Positions 33,860 to 46,263 of a DNA stretch of 64,000 nucleotides are shown in pieces (positions within the stretch are counted from its first letter, which is position 1; every line of letters starts with the position of its first letter). Under the pieces are notes generated by a model. The model did not search any database, was not told the origin of the DNA, and saw nothing but the letters and a program-made list of their open reading frames with translations. The position numbers and the translations under genes were made by a program. Source of the stretch: Pleodorina starrii (Eukaryota; Chlorophyta; Chlorophyceae; Chlamydomonadales; Volvocaceae); contig BRXU01000061.1 of NCBI GenBank assembly GCA_030267565.1, forward strand, positions 1 through 64,000, written 5' to 3'.

Positions 33860-36166
33860 TTATCGCGGCCCTGTTAAAATCGGGAAACGAGACATGTAAG
33901 TCGTTAAGAGGTACAGGAGCAATGACGCCGGTCAAGCTATTTAGGGAGTTTGTCATGTCTCGTACCTTTGGGTGTCGATGGAGGGTTGAAGTTGCCTTCG
34001 AGAATGAATTGGTGCTGCAGCGCCTCCGCGGCCGTCAGGCGCTTCGTTGGGTCCACTACAAGCAGCTTCCGAATCAGGTCCTTCGCGCTGTCCAAATAGC
34101 AGAGGGCAAGGGAATAAACAAGTCAACGCTTTGCGACGACACAACACCACTAGTCCCGCTTGCCGTCCCCGTACATGCGGCGACAACGGTTGCTGGGGCG
34201 ATGTATTGTAAATGTATTGTAAAACCCTCTGTCACTTCCTCCTGCCTGGGCGCTTTAGTATCTCTGATACGTTCGCTCATCTCCATTCGGCCGCTTTCGG
34301 GCCATTTTCCAAAGCCCAGCTCCGGTCGAGTTTCCCATCCTCAACCCGCCCCCAGGCCCCCCGTTCTGGGCATCGTGCCTACCTTTCCGACACCTTGTTC
34401 CAGACCGGGTCGCCAAAGCTGTACTTGCCCTTGCGAATCATCTCGAAAAGCTGCGGCTCGCTGTCACTCCAAAACGGAGGGTAGCCGCCCAGCAGGATGT
34501 ACAGGACGACGCCCGCGCTCCACATGTCCACGCCCGGTCCGTACACGTGCCCCTTGGAGCCAACAATCACCTCCGGCGCAACGTACTGCGGCGTACCGCA
34601 GATGGTCTGCATGCCGTTTACGGCATGCTTGGCCAGTCCAAAGTCGGCAATTTTGACTAAGCTGATGTCGTCTTGCTTCGCCAGCAGCAAGTTCTCCAGC
34701 TTCAGGTCGCGATGCACCACGTTCCTGAATGGAAAAGGGTCCGTCCCGTGATCAACGCCGCCGTGCATGTCATGCAGGAGGAACCAGTCGACGCGAAGGG
34801 CTGCACGAAAGGGCACAGTTGCCCTTGCGTGTGCAGGCGAGGTCCGATATCCTTCCCGTGTCCGCGTTCTCAACCACACCGCCGAGTAGCGCCACCCCAG
34901 TCGGTCATGGCCCTTGCAAACCCGTGCCAACTCCCCAGTGGGGGGAAATCGGCAATTTCTTTGACTTACTTGCTGTGCAAATACTCGATTCCGCGCAGAA
35001 CCTGGACAAAGCACAGCCGGGCCTCCGCCTCCGTGTAACTACCCCGCTTGAGCACCGCCTCCAAGAGCTCACCGCCCGTAAGGAGCTCGGTGATGAGGTA
35101 AACCTGTTAACAGAGACGTCCCCCGACTCGTGTAATGCCGTGCACAGCAGCATGCGTGCGTCGGGCACGGGGGGCACGTACCTTGTTGCCCTCCTCGAAG
35201 TACTCCTTCAAGAAAATGACGTTTTCGTGGTTCATACCGCACAGCAAGTCGATCTCCTTGAAAATGTCCTCGCTACACGCAGTCAGATGAGGGGTGCAAG
35301 TTGGCCCAGGGTGTAAAGCAGAGCTGCGCCAGCTTGCAATGCCCAGCCGCAGCTCGACCCTACCGGGTGTTCTCGTTCTCCCCGACCTCCTGGCCCACGG
35401 GGGGCAGTGCCATAATCTTGCAGGCGTACTCAACGCCGGTAATCCGGTCGCTGGCAAGCTTGACGACGGAGAAGCCTGCAAACCGAACCTATCGAGTTAT
35501 ACTCCACGGCTTCGGAACAGAGAATACAGCATCGTTCACGCACCTCCTGTGCCCAGCGTTTTCCCAAGCTTATAGACATCACGAAGCTTCACATCCGTTC
35601 GCAGCTTGGACCTAGAGTGGGCACGCATCCCAACAGGCATCGTTGGCTCTCCATCCGCGAAATTGAAGTTTACCGACTCTGCATGCAGCTCCTCACCCTG
35701 GTCGAGACACTGCTGCCGACGCGCTGGGCAGCGAGGGCACCGACCCGCTCGATGCAGGTGGGGCCGGCATCTTCGGCGAGCTGCGCTCAACTGCGGGCTC
35801 CACCACAGCCCTGGGGCTTGGAGCTGGAGGTGCAGCTCCGACTGGCGGCATGGGCTCTGCTGACTTCTGCTTAACTAGTTCAATCTCCTCGTGCTTGACC
35901 CCGTTGTCGTGGTCCTGAGAGCGTCGCCTTCCAGGAGACTTCTCGTCCGCAACTGCTGGAATGGCCTCCCCAGACTTTGGCGGTGGCACTGGCTGCTGCG
36001 GTGGCGGCGCTGGCTTTGCAGGGGCGGGCGTCGGAAGGGGGTTCTTAGGCTCGTCTGGCACCTTGGTGGTCACTGGCGCGGGAACGAATTGGGCAGCGGC
36101 TGATGGCGGCACGGGAACTGATGCTTTGGGTGAGCTGTTGTCTGGCTTCCCGCACAGGTTACCCAT
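33860..36166 (-). CDS. N-myristoylated CaMK/CDPK-like Ser/Thr protein kinase without EF hands
   Basis: Eight exons on the minus strand: 35697-36166, 35544-35611, 35364-35475, 35182-35272, 34970-35103, 34383-34724, 33966-34087, 33860-33870 (449 residues, phases all fit). The start MGNLCGKP has Gly2 for N-myristoylation and a nearby Cys for palmitoylation, suggesting membrane attachment. Residues to about 157 are Pro/Ala-rich and probably disordered. The kinase domain follows: GTGGFSVVKLA glycine loop, the YACKIM lysine, VHRDLKLENLLLAK, ADFGLAK, GTPQYVAPEV and DMWSAGVVLYILLGGYPPFW. These are hallmarks of the CaMK/CDPK group. The C-terminal LTAAEALQHQFI ends the catalytic fold, and no autoinhibitory helix or EF hands follow. 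The last 11-nt exon is the weakest part of the model, so a longer C terminus is possible. It is tail-to-tail with SmD1. Confidence 0.88.
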
Positions 36167-38329
36167 ATTGTTATGAAAAAATGAGTCTTGCCATTGGCTC
36201 TTAAGTTTGCACAGTCGTTCGTCTAGGATGTGCCCTCCCCTAACACATGACCGGAACGTAAAGGTAAAATTGATCCCTTATGGCCTGAATTACGCCTTCT
36301 TCCCGTTGAACAGCTTTCCGGCTTGTACGGCTTTGGACCAAACTTTTGTTTTTTGACCAAAGTTTTCCAATCGCCCCAAACTGTTCCACTTAGAAGTTTA
36401 TGGTTAAGGTATTACGCATTTTCAAGTTTGCGGCTACTACTATGTTGTTGTACTTTGTCCAAACTTGTCAGTTCGTCCTAAAGTCCTGTATGCTCGCAAT
36501 GAGTCACTGCACACAGGGCTCCTTACGTAATTATTCGCCGCGCGCAGCGCATGTGTAATGTTGATTCCGCAAGATGAGTGCGGGCTATGCGCATGCCCCG
36601 TTGCGCATGGCCGTGTATGCAACCGGCGCAGCAGGGGCCCCGGTCTGGAAGATACATGGGTTTTACTTCAACGGGTGGGTTCACGCAACCCCGTCCCGGC
36701 ATTCTGCCCCTGGTCACCAAACGCGGTCTTCGCCTTTGGGACGGCTTCCGAGGCTTCCGCATGAGCCCTTCCCTGCTCAATGCGGAGCCCATGGGGACCA
36801 TCGCACAGAAGCTGAAGCATGGGCGCGTTTGAGAAGGTTATCTCAGAGCGCGAGAGGGCTGTCACACGGGCAAGAGGCGCTGTCATGGAAGCGGGTTTAG
36901 GATGCGTGTTTACGATGAGGGGCCCCATACATGGTCTTGCGATGGGCGCAAGGGGCCTCAGGGGCCCAACCCCAGATTACGAGCCACATCTGGACACCAC
37001 CACGACCACCGGTAGCTTCCCGCTGGTCCGTGGCGTAGAGGTCTCGGGCGGCTTGGTTGGGGCGTCTGGGGGAGGCATGGGGGAACTCGTTCAAGTACAG
37101 GTTTCTAGCCCGCGAGCTGCTTGTGTCGGGTCTGTCGGTGTGCCTGTTTGTGGGTGGCCGGGGCGCGTCGTCGCCAATCGGGAATTATAACAGCAAAGCG
37201 AACTCCCCCCGTGGCCGCGGGTTTCTGAGCCATATCACTCCTCCCGGGGTCACTTATTCCCGTCTGGGGTGGCTTTCGTCTGTCTGGCCCAGACGAGCCT
37301 GTCCTCCACGCTGGTAATACCCGCTGCAGCGCACGGCCAACTGGGCCGCCGCCGCCTCCACCCTCCGGACAACCGAATCGGGAGCCTGTGAGGCCCACTG
37401 CACTACCAACCACTTGTACACCCAACGCAGCCGCAGCGGTTCGACTGGACTCATGCCGCATCCAGGGGCACGGCAAAGAGCGCGGGACTCCGGACCCCGC
37501 CGCCCCCGCCCGATGCCGATGCGGGGCTGCAGCGCAGCGGGTCGCGAATAGCCAGCTGCGCGAGGCTGCGGAGCGGGGGTTGGGTCGTAAGCTCGTAAGA
37601 GCGCAGCACCCCGTGTGCCCGGTCTGCCCGCCCGCTAGAGGAGCCGCCGCAGCTGCACACTTCCCCCGCCTTGCGCCTTCCAGCCCGTCGCGTTTCATGC
37701 ACGCCACCCATGCACTGGCCAGCCTCTCAGCCTGCCTCTGGCCGGCCTTATCCGCCAGCTTTTCCCATTGTTGATACAATGCCCCCGTCGTAATGGCGAG
37801 AGCCCAGACGCTGCGTCGGCCGGTTCATAGGCGGAGCCGCCTCTTGGCAACAGCAGCAACAGCAGCAGCCCATCTCTTCCCGCAGCTGCCCCGCCCGACC
37901 GACCGCCCGCAGCTCGACGTCCTGGTCGCACCATCGGCACCCACCGAGACCTTTACCACATCGACCCAGGAGAGGAGAGGAGAGGAGGCCCCCATTTCCT
38001 TTTCCCCCAGCCGCGCCCGCTTCCCTACTTCAGTCCTTCTTCCGAGCTGCCGGGCTGAGCCGCCAAGTGCCGCCGCCGCCAAGTGCCAACAACCCTTCGC
38101 GCAGCCACGTCGTCTCGAGCCGTGCCCTGACTCCGCTGTGCGCTGTCCCGCCGCCGCCAAGCCCCGCCACCCACACGCCCCGCCCCCGGGTAACCCATCG
38201 CTGCGGTATCATCTTCATACCCCCGCCCGCCCGTCCGCCCGTCCCACACACACACGATCACGCCGCGCCGTTGCTGAGCTGGGCTACGCCGAGCGCTGCT
38301 GCCCGCCCCCGCCCCCATCCCCCTTCCCT
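36167..38329. other. Spacer upstream of the kinase and downstream of the LRR gene, with uncertain coding traces
   Basis: The part next to the kinase start (36167-36540) is AT-richer and contains two similar ACCAAA(C/G)TTTT stretches, consistent with its promoter. Between about 37250 and 37780 three minus-strand segments look protein-like but lie in different frames: LYQQWEKLADKAGQRQAERL, then QPPLRSLAQLAIRDPLRC, then RWVYKWLVVQWASQAPDSVV. No canonical introns join them. They could be a decayed gene, or distal exons of the LRR gene with introns I cannot place. The reverse element B core at about 38202 favours an intron running through that position. I cannot name a family. Confidence 0.35.
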
Positions 38330-41300
38330 CTACGGCCCCACGACCTGCACCGTGCGATCGTTCCACAAGTCGTACATGACGATCCCCGGCCGCTCCGCCA
38401 CCGTGCACAGCGGCAGCGCCCTCTGAAGCCGCTCCCGCCAGCTGCCGCCACCACCACCGCCAGGGCCACCCCCATCACCCCCACCACTGTCGCCCCCCTC
38501 ATCTCGCCCTCCCACCGTCGTCGTCGCCCTCAGCTCCGGCGCCACGTCCAGGTACAGCTCCTGCAGCCCCCCCAGCCCCGCCAGCACGCCCCCCAGCGCC
38601 TCCTCCGCCGCCCCCGCCCCCAGCGGCTCCGGCAGGCTCCACTCCAGGTGCCGCAGCGTCGAGGCGTTGCGCAGAGTAGCCAGGCTGCGGTGGCTCACAC
38701 CGCCACCACCGCCACGAACCCCGCCACCACCGCCAGCGCTGGCGGCTTCCTTCTCCGCCTCCGCCTCCGCCCCGCCTGCTGCCCCGCCTGCTGCCCCCCT
38801 GTCCCCTGCTGCGCCGCTGATCCGCACCACCAGGTGTTCCAGGCGGGTGAGGCGGGAGAGGGCGGACAGGGCGGCGTCGGATATGCCCCGCACGTCCGTC
38901 AGCTCCAGGTGGCGCATGCCTGAGAGGGAGAGAGAGGGGAGGGGAGGGGGGACTATATGACAGCTCAAGGAGGCATTCTGACAGGTTGACAGAGGCGGGC
39001 TTGGGGTTGGGGGGAAAGAGGCAGGAGTGGGAGAGGGTGTAAAGCATGGAATCCGCAGCCAAGGAACCGAGGCCCCACCCTCCCCGTTTCTGCTGTCAAG
39101 AAGGAAGCGCAAAGACCAGCCCCTCATTTCCCCTCCACACACACTCCTCCCCTCCACACTTCTCACCCCCCCCCAGCCTCCACACACCCCCACCTGTTGC
39201 GCCGCTGAGCAGGGCCCCCAGGTGGTCATCCGACACGCGGCAGCTGTTGAGCTCCAGCTGCTCCAGGTGGGGCAACAACACCGACCCACGGGTCGGAACA
39301 CCGCCACTGCCCCCACCGCAGGCCGACGGCGCCGCCTCGTCTTGCGACGGGCGCGACGACGGCGACGGCGACGGGGCCGTCCGGTCCGCAGAGGCCCGAT
39401 TGGCCCCCGTCGTGGCGGCGGTGAGGGCGGCGCCGCTGCCACCATTTTGCTGCTGGGGAGCTCCGTTTGCGGCCGATGTGGATGGGGCGTCGGGGCCGGT
39501 GCGTGTGGGTTTGTCTCTCAGGTGTGCGCACTCCAGGACCAGGTGGGTGAGGCCTCGGGGCAGGTAGCGCGGGTTGACGGGCAGGGTGAGGGCGGAGGGC
39601 TCCTCGTCGCTGAGGGGGGGAGGGTTGGGGTGGAGTGTGAAAGGAGGGTGGGGCGAGGGCGGGGCGGGGTGTGAGCGGTGTAGGGGTACAGTAGTGCCAG
39701 CACTGCCAACACCCCTCAAAGCCGTCCCCAACCCCGCTTGCCCCTCCTCGCCTCCCTCCCTCCCTCCCCCCACCGCCCAGCCTCCTCCTCCCCCGCCAGC
39801 CCCCGCCAGCCCCCTGCTGCCCCGCTGCCCCCTTCGCACCTGGCATAGTAGTCCAGCGGCGCGAACAGCGACAGACTGGTGAGGGCGGCGAAGTTGTCCA
39901 GCAGCTCCAGAGCCTCGGGGGCCACCTCGGGCTTAGTCATGGCGCTGAGGCTGAGGCTGCGCAGGCGGGGCCAGCTCAGAGACAGCAGGCTGCCCGGGGC
40001 GGGTGGGGCAGGGCAGGGCGGGGCGGGGCGGGGCGGGGCAGGGCGGGGAGGAGGGAGAGGGCGACTGAGCAGGGAGACAGAAAGAGAGAGAGAGAGAGTG
40101 ACCGTCCGAAAAGCAGTACCAGGGGAGGGGGAGGAGGGGTTAAGGCGCCCTCGCACACCTGGACGCCCCCACCCAACCCACCCACCCACCCGACCCCCCC
40201 CCCACCTGATCATCTTGACACTCAGCGGCAGGCTCAGCTCCTGCGTGACGGCGAGCTCCAGGGTGCGCAGTTGGCCCAGGGAGGCCAGGGCCGCCAGGTT
40301 GACGGTGAAGGGCTGGCCGCCCTCGGGCAAACCCACCTGGGGGGGAGGGAGGCGCGGGGCGGCGCGGGCGTGTGGGCGGGATGCTAGGGCGGGTGGGCGG
40401 GGGGCGGGAGCGCTTGACAATCCAAATGAAACCCTAGGGGTGAGGACGAGCCCAACAGGAGTACCAGGACGGCGGGGTTGCGGGGTGGGTAGGGGTGAGT
40501 CAGGGTGCCGGGTCGGGGGCGCTGGCTACTGGGATTGGGGTTGCGGGCTTGAGTGGGTTGTCACCCGCTAGCTACCCGCCCGCCCGCCCCGTCTTCCTCA
40601 CCCCACTTCCTCACCCCCACTTCCTCACCGCCACTTCCTCACACCCCCCCATCCTCGACCCCTCACCCCTCACCCCGGTCTTCACCCCTCACCCCGGTCT
40701 TCACCCCCGCCCCCCTCCTCACCCCCATCTTGAGCTCCGTCAGGTGCGCCAGTGTGCCCACCGCCAACAGGAACGACCCATCGGTGGCCTCCACCGTGGT
40801 CATACGCAGAGCCACCAGCCGCGGCCGCAGCACCAGCGTCAGCGTGGAGAAGAAGCCGCCCGTGGACACCTCGGGGGAGTTGAGCACCAGGGAGATGCAG
40901 GGACAAGAGGCGGGGCCGCCGGAGGCGGAGGCGGAGGCAGCCGCCGCCACCGCCGCAGGCTGCGGCTGGTGGTGGTGGTGGTGGTGGTGGTGCTTGCGCG
41001 GGCGCTCCTGGAGTCCCTTGAGTGCTGCGACCTGGCGGCACTCGTGCAGCCCCACCGAGAGGGACTGCAGGTGAGGCATGGCGGCGGAGAGGGCGGCGAC
41101 GCCCTCGCGGGTGACGCACAGGCCCATGGGCACCAGCGACAGCTGCGTCAGGCCTTTGGGAGGGAAAGAGAAGGGAAGGGGAGGGATGGGAAAGGTTGGG
41201 CGTGGACGGATGGAGGGAGCGGACCGGGGCTCGGGGATCTGCTCCAACCTCCCCTCCGCGCCCGAGCCACAGCGCCGTGCAAAACAGAGCAGTACAGCGG

Positions 41301-42419
41301 AGAGCAGATGCCGCACCCAGCCGGCCGCATCACCCAGTCAGCCAGCCAGCCGCCCACCCACCCGTGAGCGCGGTGAGCGCCATCACCCCCTCGTCCGTGA
41401 CGTTCTCCGAGGCTCTCAGGCTGAGGCTGGTGAGCCCCGTCAGCCGTGCCGCCCCGCCCAGGTGCTCGTCCTCCAGTCCGTCCAGCTCCTCGTCGCTGTG
41501 GGGCCGCACGCTGAGGCAGCGCAGCCGGCGCAGGCTGGTCAGCACTCCCAGGTCCAGACCGCGGCGGGCCAGGTGGCCGCCACACAGCCGCAGGCTGGTC
41601 AGGTTCTGGGTCAGGGACGGACAACAGGGCATGGGCATGGGCAGTGGGGGTGGGAAAGCGGGGAGGGGCGGGGGCGGGAGGCGATGGGTGTGCGCGGGCG
41701 GGGTCTCGAGCTGGGCGGGCCCTCCAACTGGGGGCCTTAAGTGTCGCACAAGGTGTCTTTCTTCCCCGCCTGCATGCATGCATGCATGTCCAACCCATCT
41801 GAAACCCGTCTGCAGCTCCTCGCCGTTTTTCACGGTGCCTCCGGCATGACCCCCGGCTCCGAAACCCGACTTGAGCCCCGTCGCGCCCCACCGCCTGCTC
41901 CCCGTGCGGTTCTCCCTTTTCCCTCCGGCTCCCCCAATCGGCCGCACCAGCAGCTCCGCGCAGGCCACCACCACTGGCTGCTCGATGCGGCATCGCGTGC
42001 TGTTAAAGGTGATGTCCAGCTGCTGCAGGTCCTGGAACAGCCACAGCAGGCGCAGGCTGCTGGCAGCCAGAGGCGTGGCCACGCACGACGGGATGCCCAG
42101 CTTGACGCTGCGCGTCTGCGAGCACCAGTCCTTCAGGTGCCCGATCTGGCGCATCCACACGGCCTCATCCGTGTGCAGCTGCAGCTCCAGGCAATGCCGC
42201 TCGGCATCCTGCTGGTCAGAAGCCCCGGGTTCGGTTGGAGCGCCGTCCTGTGGCGTAAAAGGATTGCTTTAACATAAGGCAGGGGATGAGACGCCTTGCC
42301 TGCGCTCACGCGCTGGTGGCAACGTCTCGGCCAAGCTGTTGCAGGAAATAACGGGGCGCCCAAACTGGCTCGCACGCAGTCTGCGATTGGGTCTAGCGCA
42401 CCTGATCAGCAGCCTCCAT
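38330..42419 (-). CDS. Leucine-rich-repeat protein (759 residues)
   Basis: Eight exons: 42402-42419, 41948-42247, 41362-41605, 40723-41153, 40206-40336, 39840-39989, 39194-39609, 38330-38919, all in consistent phase. Repeats of the ribonuclease-inhibitor/AMN1-like type are seen: NLTSLRLCGGHLARRGLDLG, GLTSLSLRASENVTDEGVMA, GLTQLSLVPMGLCVTREGVA, HLEQLELNSCRVSDDHLGAL and MRHLELTDVRGISDAALSAL. No F-box, signal peptide, membrane helix or kinase domain was recognised, so it is probably a soluble scaffold or adaptor. Low-complexity inserts (eight His in a row in exon 4, Gly/Ala/Glu in exon 8) interrupt the repeats. The stop at 38330 follows a possible donor (…TVQ then GTCGTGG), so the protein may continue further downstream. 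The gene starts back-to-back with the DUF2854 gene. Confidence 0.8.
39040..39070 (+). repeat. Element B (diverged) in an LRR-gene intron
   Basis: TAAAGCATGGAATCCGCAGC followed by CAAGGAACCGAGG, in the intron 38920-39193. It shows the element B family also sits in this gene. Confidence 0.5.
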
Positions 42420-42712
42420 TTTGTATCACACGGTTAAACGGGTAGACAGTGCGGAGACCGTTCCGTCTCAACGATCCCAAGAACGCTTGTATGAGTGAAA
42501 TGACTCTTGCCGCATAACACTGGATTTCGTTTATACTAGTCACTCCTGGTAAATGCCTTACCATTCGCACGTTGATGCGCAGTGAAGGTGTAAAGCAAGG
42601 AGTGTTTTTGGCTTCGGAGCGGCCAGCAACACCTGCTTCCTTTACCATCCTGAAAGCTCCGATCTGGTTAGTTTCCCTTCCCACAGAACACCACATTTCA
42701 TTATTTGGAAAG
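42420..42712. promoter_or_regulatory. Divergent promoter between the LRR and DUF2854 genes
   Basis: 293 bp between two start codons facing away from each other. It is AT-richer than its surroundings, with a TTTATACTAG stretch near 42530 that could serve as a TATA-like element for the plus-strand gene. That assignment is a guess from position. Confidence 0.5.
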
Positions 42713-44751
42713 ATGTTGCGCGTGTCCTGCGGCTCCCTGAGCACCGTGCGTCGCTCGACGCCGGTCCACAAGCTTGCACCCTGCCTGCCAAGGTGCTCGA
42801 GGTGCGGACATCGCACAGAGTATGGCGTACTATCACGTATGATTATACCGCGACAAAGCGCACGGCAGCGCAGCGCACCTGAGACCTGCTCCATTGTGTG
42901 GACGTCTTGCAACACGACGCAGGCGCAGCGCCATCGTTGTGCGTGCTTCCGCGGAGCCCCAAGCTCCGTCCAAGCCAGCTTCTTCCGGCCCGGTTGAGTA
43001 CGTGGATGACTCGGAGTTCAGCATCTCCAAGGTGTCGTTCGGCTCCATCCTCACCCCCGTCGGCCTTGGCCTCCTCATCTGGGGCTTCGGCGCTTACACG
43101 ACCCTGCTGCCGGGTGCTGATCTGTCGTCCCTGTTCCTGATTTACGGCTTCCCGATCAGCCTGCTGGGCTTCGCCCTCAACTACGCCAAGGTACCGTATG
43201 GCGCGGGGCGTCGTCGGCTTCCCCTCCCTTTCACGGACCGCAAACTGGATGGGAGGTCGGATAACGGGCAACCTCAGCGTTACCGTTTTCTTGCGTCGTA
43301 GACGGGGGCATGGGGGGAAGACCCTCCGCTCCGACGGCATGCCCGTCGTGCCAGCTTGCCTGGTTGGACCGACACAACTCCCACAACACCCACGAGGCCC
43401 CGCAGCCCGCAACAACCGCCGACTTCCATCTGCGGCTTGCATCAACGCCAGCTCTGGCGGGAATCATAGCGGCCCCAAAACCCCTACGCATACCTCCTCT
43501 CCCTCGTGCCGCCTCCTTCTAGCCCTCACTTCCGCCCGCCGGGTCGGACCGCTAACTCTACCCTTCACTCCCGCCCGCCTGCAACCGCATCCGCCTCCGC
43601 CACCCTTCGCCCCTCTCTGCCTCGTCTTCCTCTCTTTGCCCGTTCATCTGCCCTTTCATCTGCCCCTCCCTGCAGCTGGAGCCGGTGCCCTGCCGGACCA
43701 CCAAGGCGGCCTTTGAGCTGCGGTCCAGTCAGATGACGGACATCCAGAAGCAGATCCGCGAGGACGTGACGCGCTTCCGCTACGGTGACGAGCAGCACTT
43801 GGAGGAGGCGCTGGACCGCATCTTCAAACCCAACCGCCCGGGAGGCATCGCGCGCAAGCTGCTGCCGGTGCTCAAGGGTGGGTGGGGGCAGACTTGCAAG
43901 GGTGCTAGGGCCGGGGTCGGGAATGGGGTCGGGATGGGGTGTAATTAAAACGGCCGTGCAGGGCTCATGGAGGAGGAGGAGGAGGCGCGGGGGTTGAGAG
44001 GGGGATGTGGGGCCAGGTGCCGGGGAACGGCCGTGTCCCTGCTCCTCACCTGCTCGCCACTGTCGGGCCGCCACCGTCGGGCCAACGAAAGGAAAGAGGA
44101 TCACCGGCCACCTCCACCTCCAGCTCGCCACTGGTCACCCTTTGCCCTGGTCTCGCCCTGGTCTCACGCTGCCTCATTACCTCACTACGCGCTGCATCCC
44201 GTCACCACATCACGCCACAGGTTTACATCACACCACACCACACCACATCACACGCCCCCAACTCACCGCACCCACGCCACAGCCCGCAACCTCGAACCTC
44301 ATGCCACAACCTCCAGATGCCTCAACACACCAACCCCGCGCCCCCCATTATACCTCCGCACCCCTCAACACACCACATCATCCCCGCAACCCGCACACGC
44401 CACAGCCCGCAGCATCAAGACGCCACGCACACAACCCCGCGGCCCCGGCAACCCCCGGCCCCCGCACCCTCCGCCCCCCCCCCACCAGGCATCCGTGAGG
44501 AGGTGACTGACGGCGCCTACACGCTGGTTCTCGAGTTCTCCAGCAGCCTTGAGACGGACAAGTGGGAGGCCTTCCAGCCCAAGCTGCAGTCCTTCTTCGG
44601 ACCCGGCATCAGGGCGGTGCTCGCCAAGTCGGAGGCGGGGATGGACGTGGCGCTGGTGTGCGACGGCAGCGGCGCGGGACGCACCGGCAAGGACAAGAAG
44701 GACGTGCTGCCGCCGCTCATGCCAGGACTCAAGGCGCGCCAGCAGGAGTGA
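42713..44751 (+). CDS. Chloroplast DUF2854 membrane protein
   Basis: Four exons: 42713-42792, 42923-43190, 43676-43877, 44489-44751, giving 270 residues with matching phases. The N terminus, MLRVSCGSLSTVRRSTPVHK, is a Ser/Arg/Val-rich chloroplast transit peptide, with likely cleavage near VVRASAEP. Two hydrophobic helices follow (about 68-88, ILTPVGLGLLIWGFGAY; about 96-115, LFLIYGFPISLLGFALNY). Then comes the conserved soluble part: LEPVPC, IREDVTRFRYGDEQHLEEAL and YTLVLEFSSSLETDKWEAFQ. This order matches DUF2854 proteins of cyanobacteria and plant plastids, whose function is not established to my knowledge. A thylakoid or envelope location is inferred. No TGTAA is seen close to the stop; the nearest noted is at 45751. 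Confidence 0.88.
43938..43966 (+). repeat. Possible element C fragment
   Basis: GTGTAATTAAAACGGCCGTG in intron 3 of the DUF2854 gene resembles the element C core but is shorter and more diverged. Confidence 0.4.
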
Positions 44752-46263
44752 ATGAGTGGGTGGCGGCTCAGGTCAGCTCAGCGGGTGTAGTGAGTGAGTG
44801 AGCCGCCCGGCAGCGCCGCTCGCTCGCGCCTGCGGGTGCGCGCCGCCTCCTCCTCCTCCTCTTGCGTCCTTCTGGCGACATGAGGAGGTGGGAGCGGCTG
44901 CTGCGCGGTTCAGCGCGGAGGAGGCAGAAGCAGAAGCAGTAGGCGGGGGAAGGAAGGGAGAAGGCGAAGAGGAGGAGGAGGAGGAGGGCGAGGGGGGCTG
45001 GAGGGGAGCACGGCGGAAGGTGGAGGAAGGGAAGATGCGCGGGGGCCGGAGGGCGGAAGGCAGGCGGGCTGGCATTGGCTGGCGGCTCTGCGTCAAAGCA
45101 TGAAGCCGACGGAGGGGCGACAGGTGGCGGAGCGCAGCGGTGACGCGAGCAGCAGCAGGGGCAGCTGGGGATGCTGGAGGCACGCTTGCTGCGTGCGCAG
45201 AGGGAAAGTGAAGCCGTCAACGGCAGGATCCGCTGCAAGGATCAGGATGGCGGTCGCCCTGTGTAGGGCACTGCTAGCTTGCAGGGTGGGAAGAGCGACT
45301 GCGTTGGTGGCAGCTGCTGGGATGGCTTCATGATGGCCGCGGCCGTTGACGGACCCTAAGGCGCAGCGAGGCGCACCTCGAGAGCAGTAGGACAAGGCGA
45401 GCCGGTGCAACGCGGTGTGAGTTTGGCGGTGCGGCACACACGTGGGTGTGTGATTTTTTGACTTTTTGTTGGTGTGGAGAGGAGAGGATATCAATTTTGG
45501 CAACATTGGAATGAGTGTCTCATACGGGAGGTCCTGTCGTGTGTGGATTCGGGGTTTGTTTGTTTGGAGGGGGTGAGATCACCAGCGTGGTGGGGCTGGG
45601 TGGCAAGTATGGTAATTGTGGCCTGTGACTTTGTCTAGGGCTGGCAGCAGTACGCCACGAGGAATTGGGCCGCGTTTGGGTATGCGGCTCGGCCGATGTG
45701 ACACCTACTCATGGGATCAGGATGAGGTATCCTTACATCGCTGGAGGCGTTGTAAGGCGTACCAGGAGGATCGCGGTTCCTCCTGGTAGCGGTCGGCCGG
45801 GCGCGCCCTGTATCATAGAGGTAACTAAGGGTGCCGCGGCCTGGGGGTGTGGGGCGGTGGCGTTTTTGAAGTGGGTGTGCCCGCCCCAAAGTACGAGCAG
45901 CTGTACAACAATCAACAAGCGACGACCCTCGGGAATTTACTGCTCGCATGTTCACATTACGCGTCAGGTGGGCCACTCGTGAGATTATCTTTATACTAAA
46001 GGGAGCCGCGAAATCTCGCGGCAGGGCAGTGCAGCGAAACAACCTTTTCGTCCGCACCCACCGCCCTCTGAGGACCGCTGTTGAGCTCACGCAGAAGGAA
46101 TAAAGCGCCAACCTAATTATCACGTTTAGTTTCTATGCGTTCGGCTTAATATACGGAAAAGGGGTTTTATCTCAACCTTCAAGCTGTCGATTGAGTGCTA
46201 TCCAACCGTTTGCTCCCAGTTAATCAAGGCTTACCTAGTTTACCGTCTCGTCAATTTTGAAGG
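44752..46263. other. Spacer between DUF2854 and TraB-family genes
   Basis: About 1.5 kb. The first 600 bp are GC-rich with AGG/GGA low complexity and are probably 3' UTR of the DUF2854 gene. From about 45430 the sequence is mixed and non-repetitive, and from 46100 it is AT-richer, as expected for the promoter of the following gene. A minus-strand frame of 162 codons (45635-46123) shows no recognisable domain and I do not call it a gene. Confidence 0.45.

Noticed and set aside
45635..46123. 162-codon minus-strand frame upstream of TraB
   Set aside because: No domain, no splice or codon-use support, and it overlaps the expected TraB promoter.
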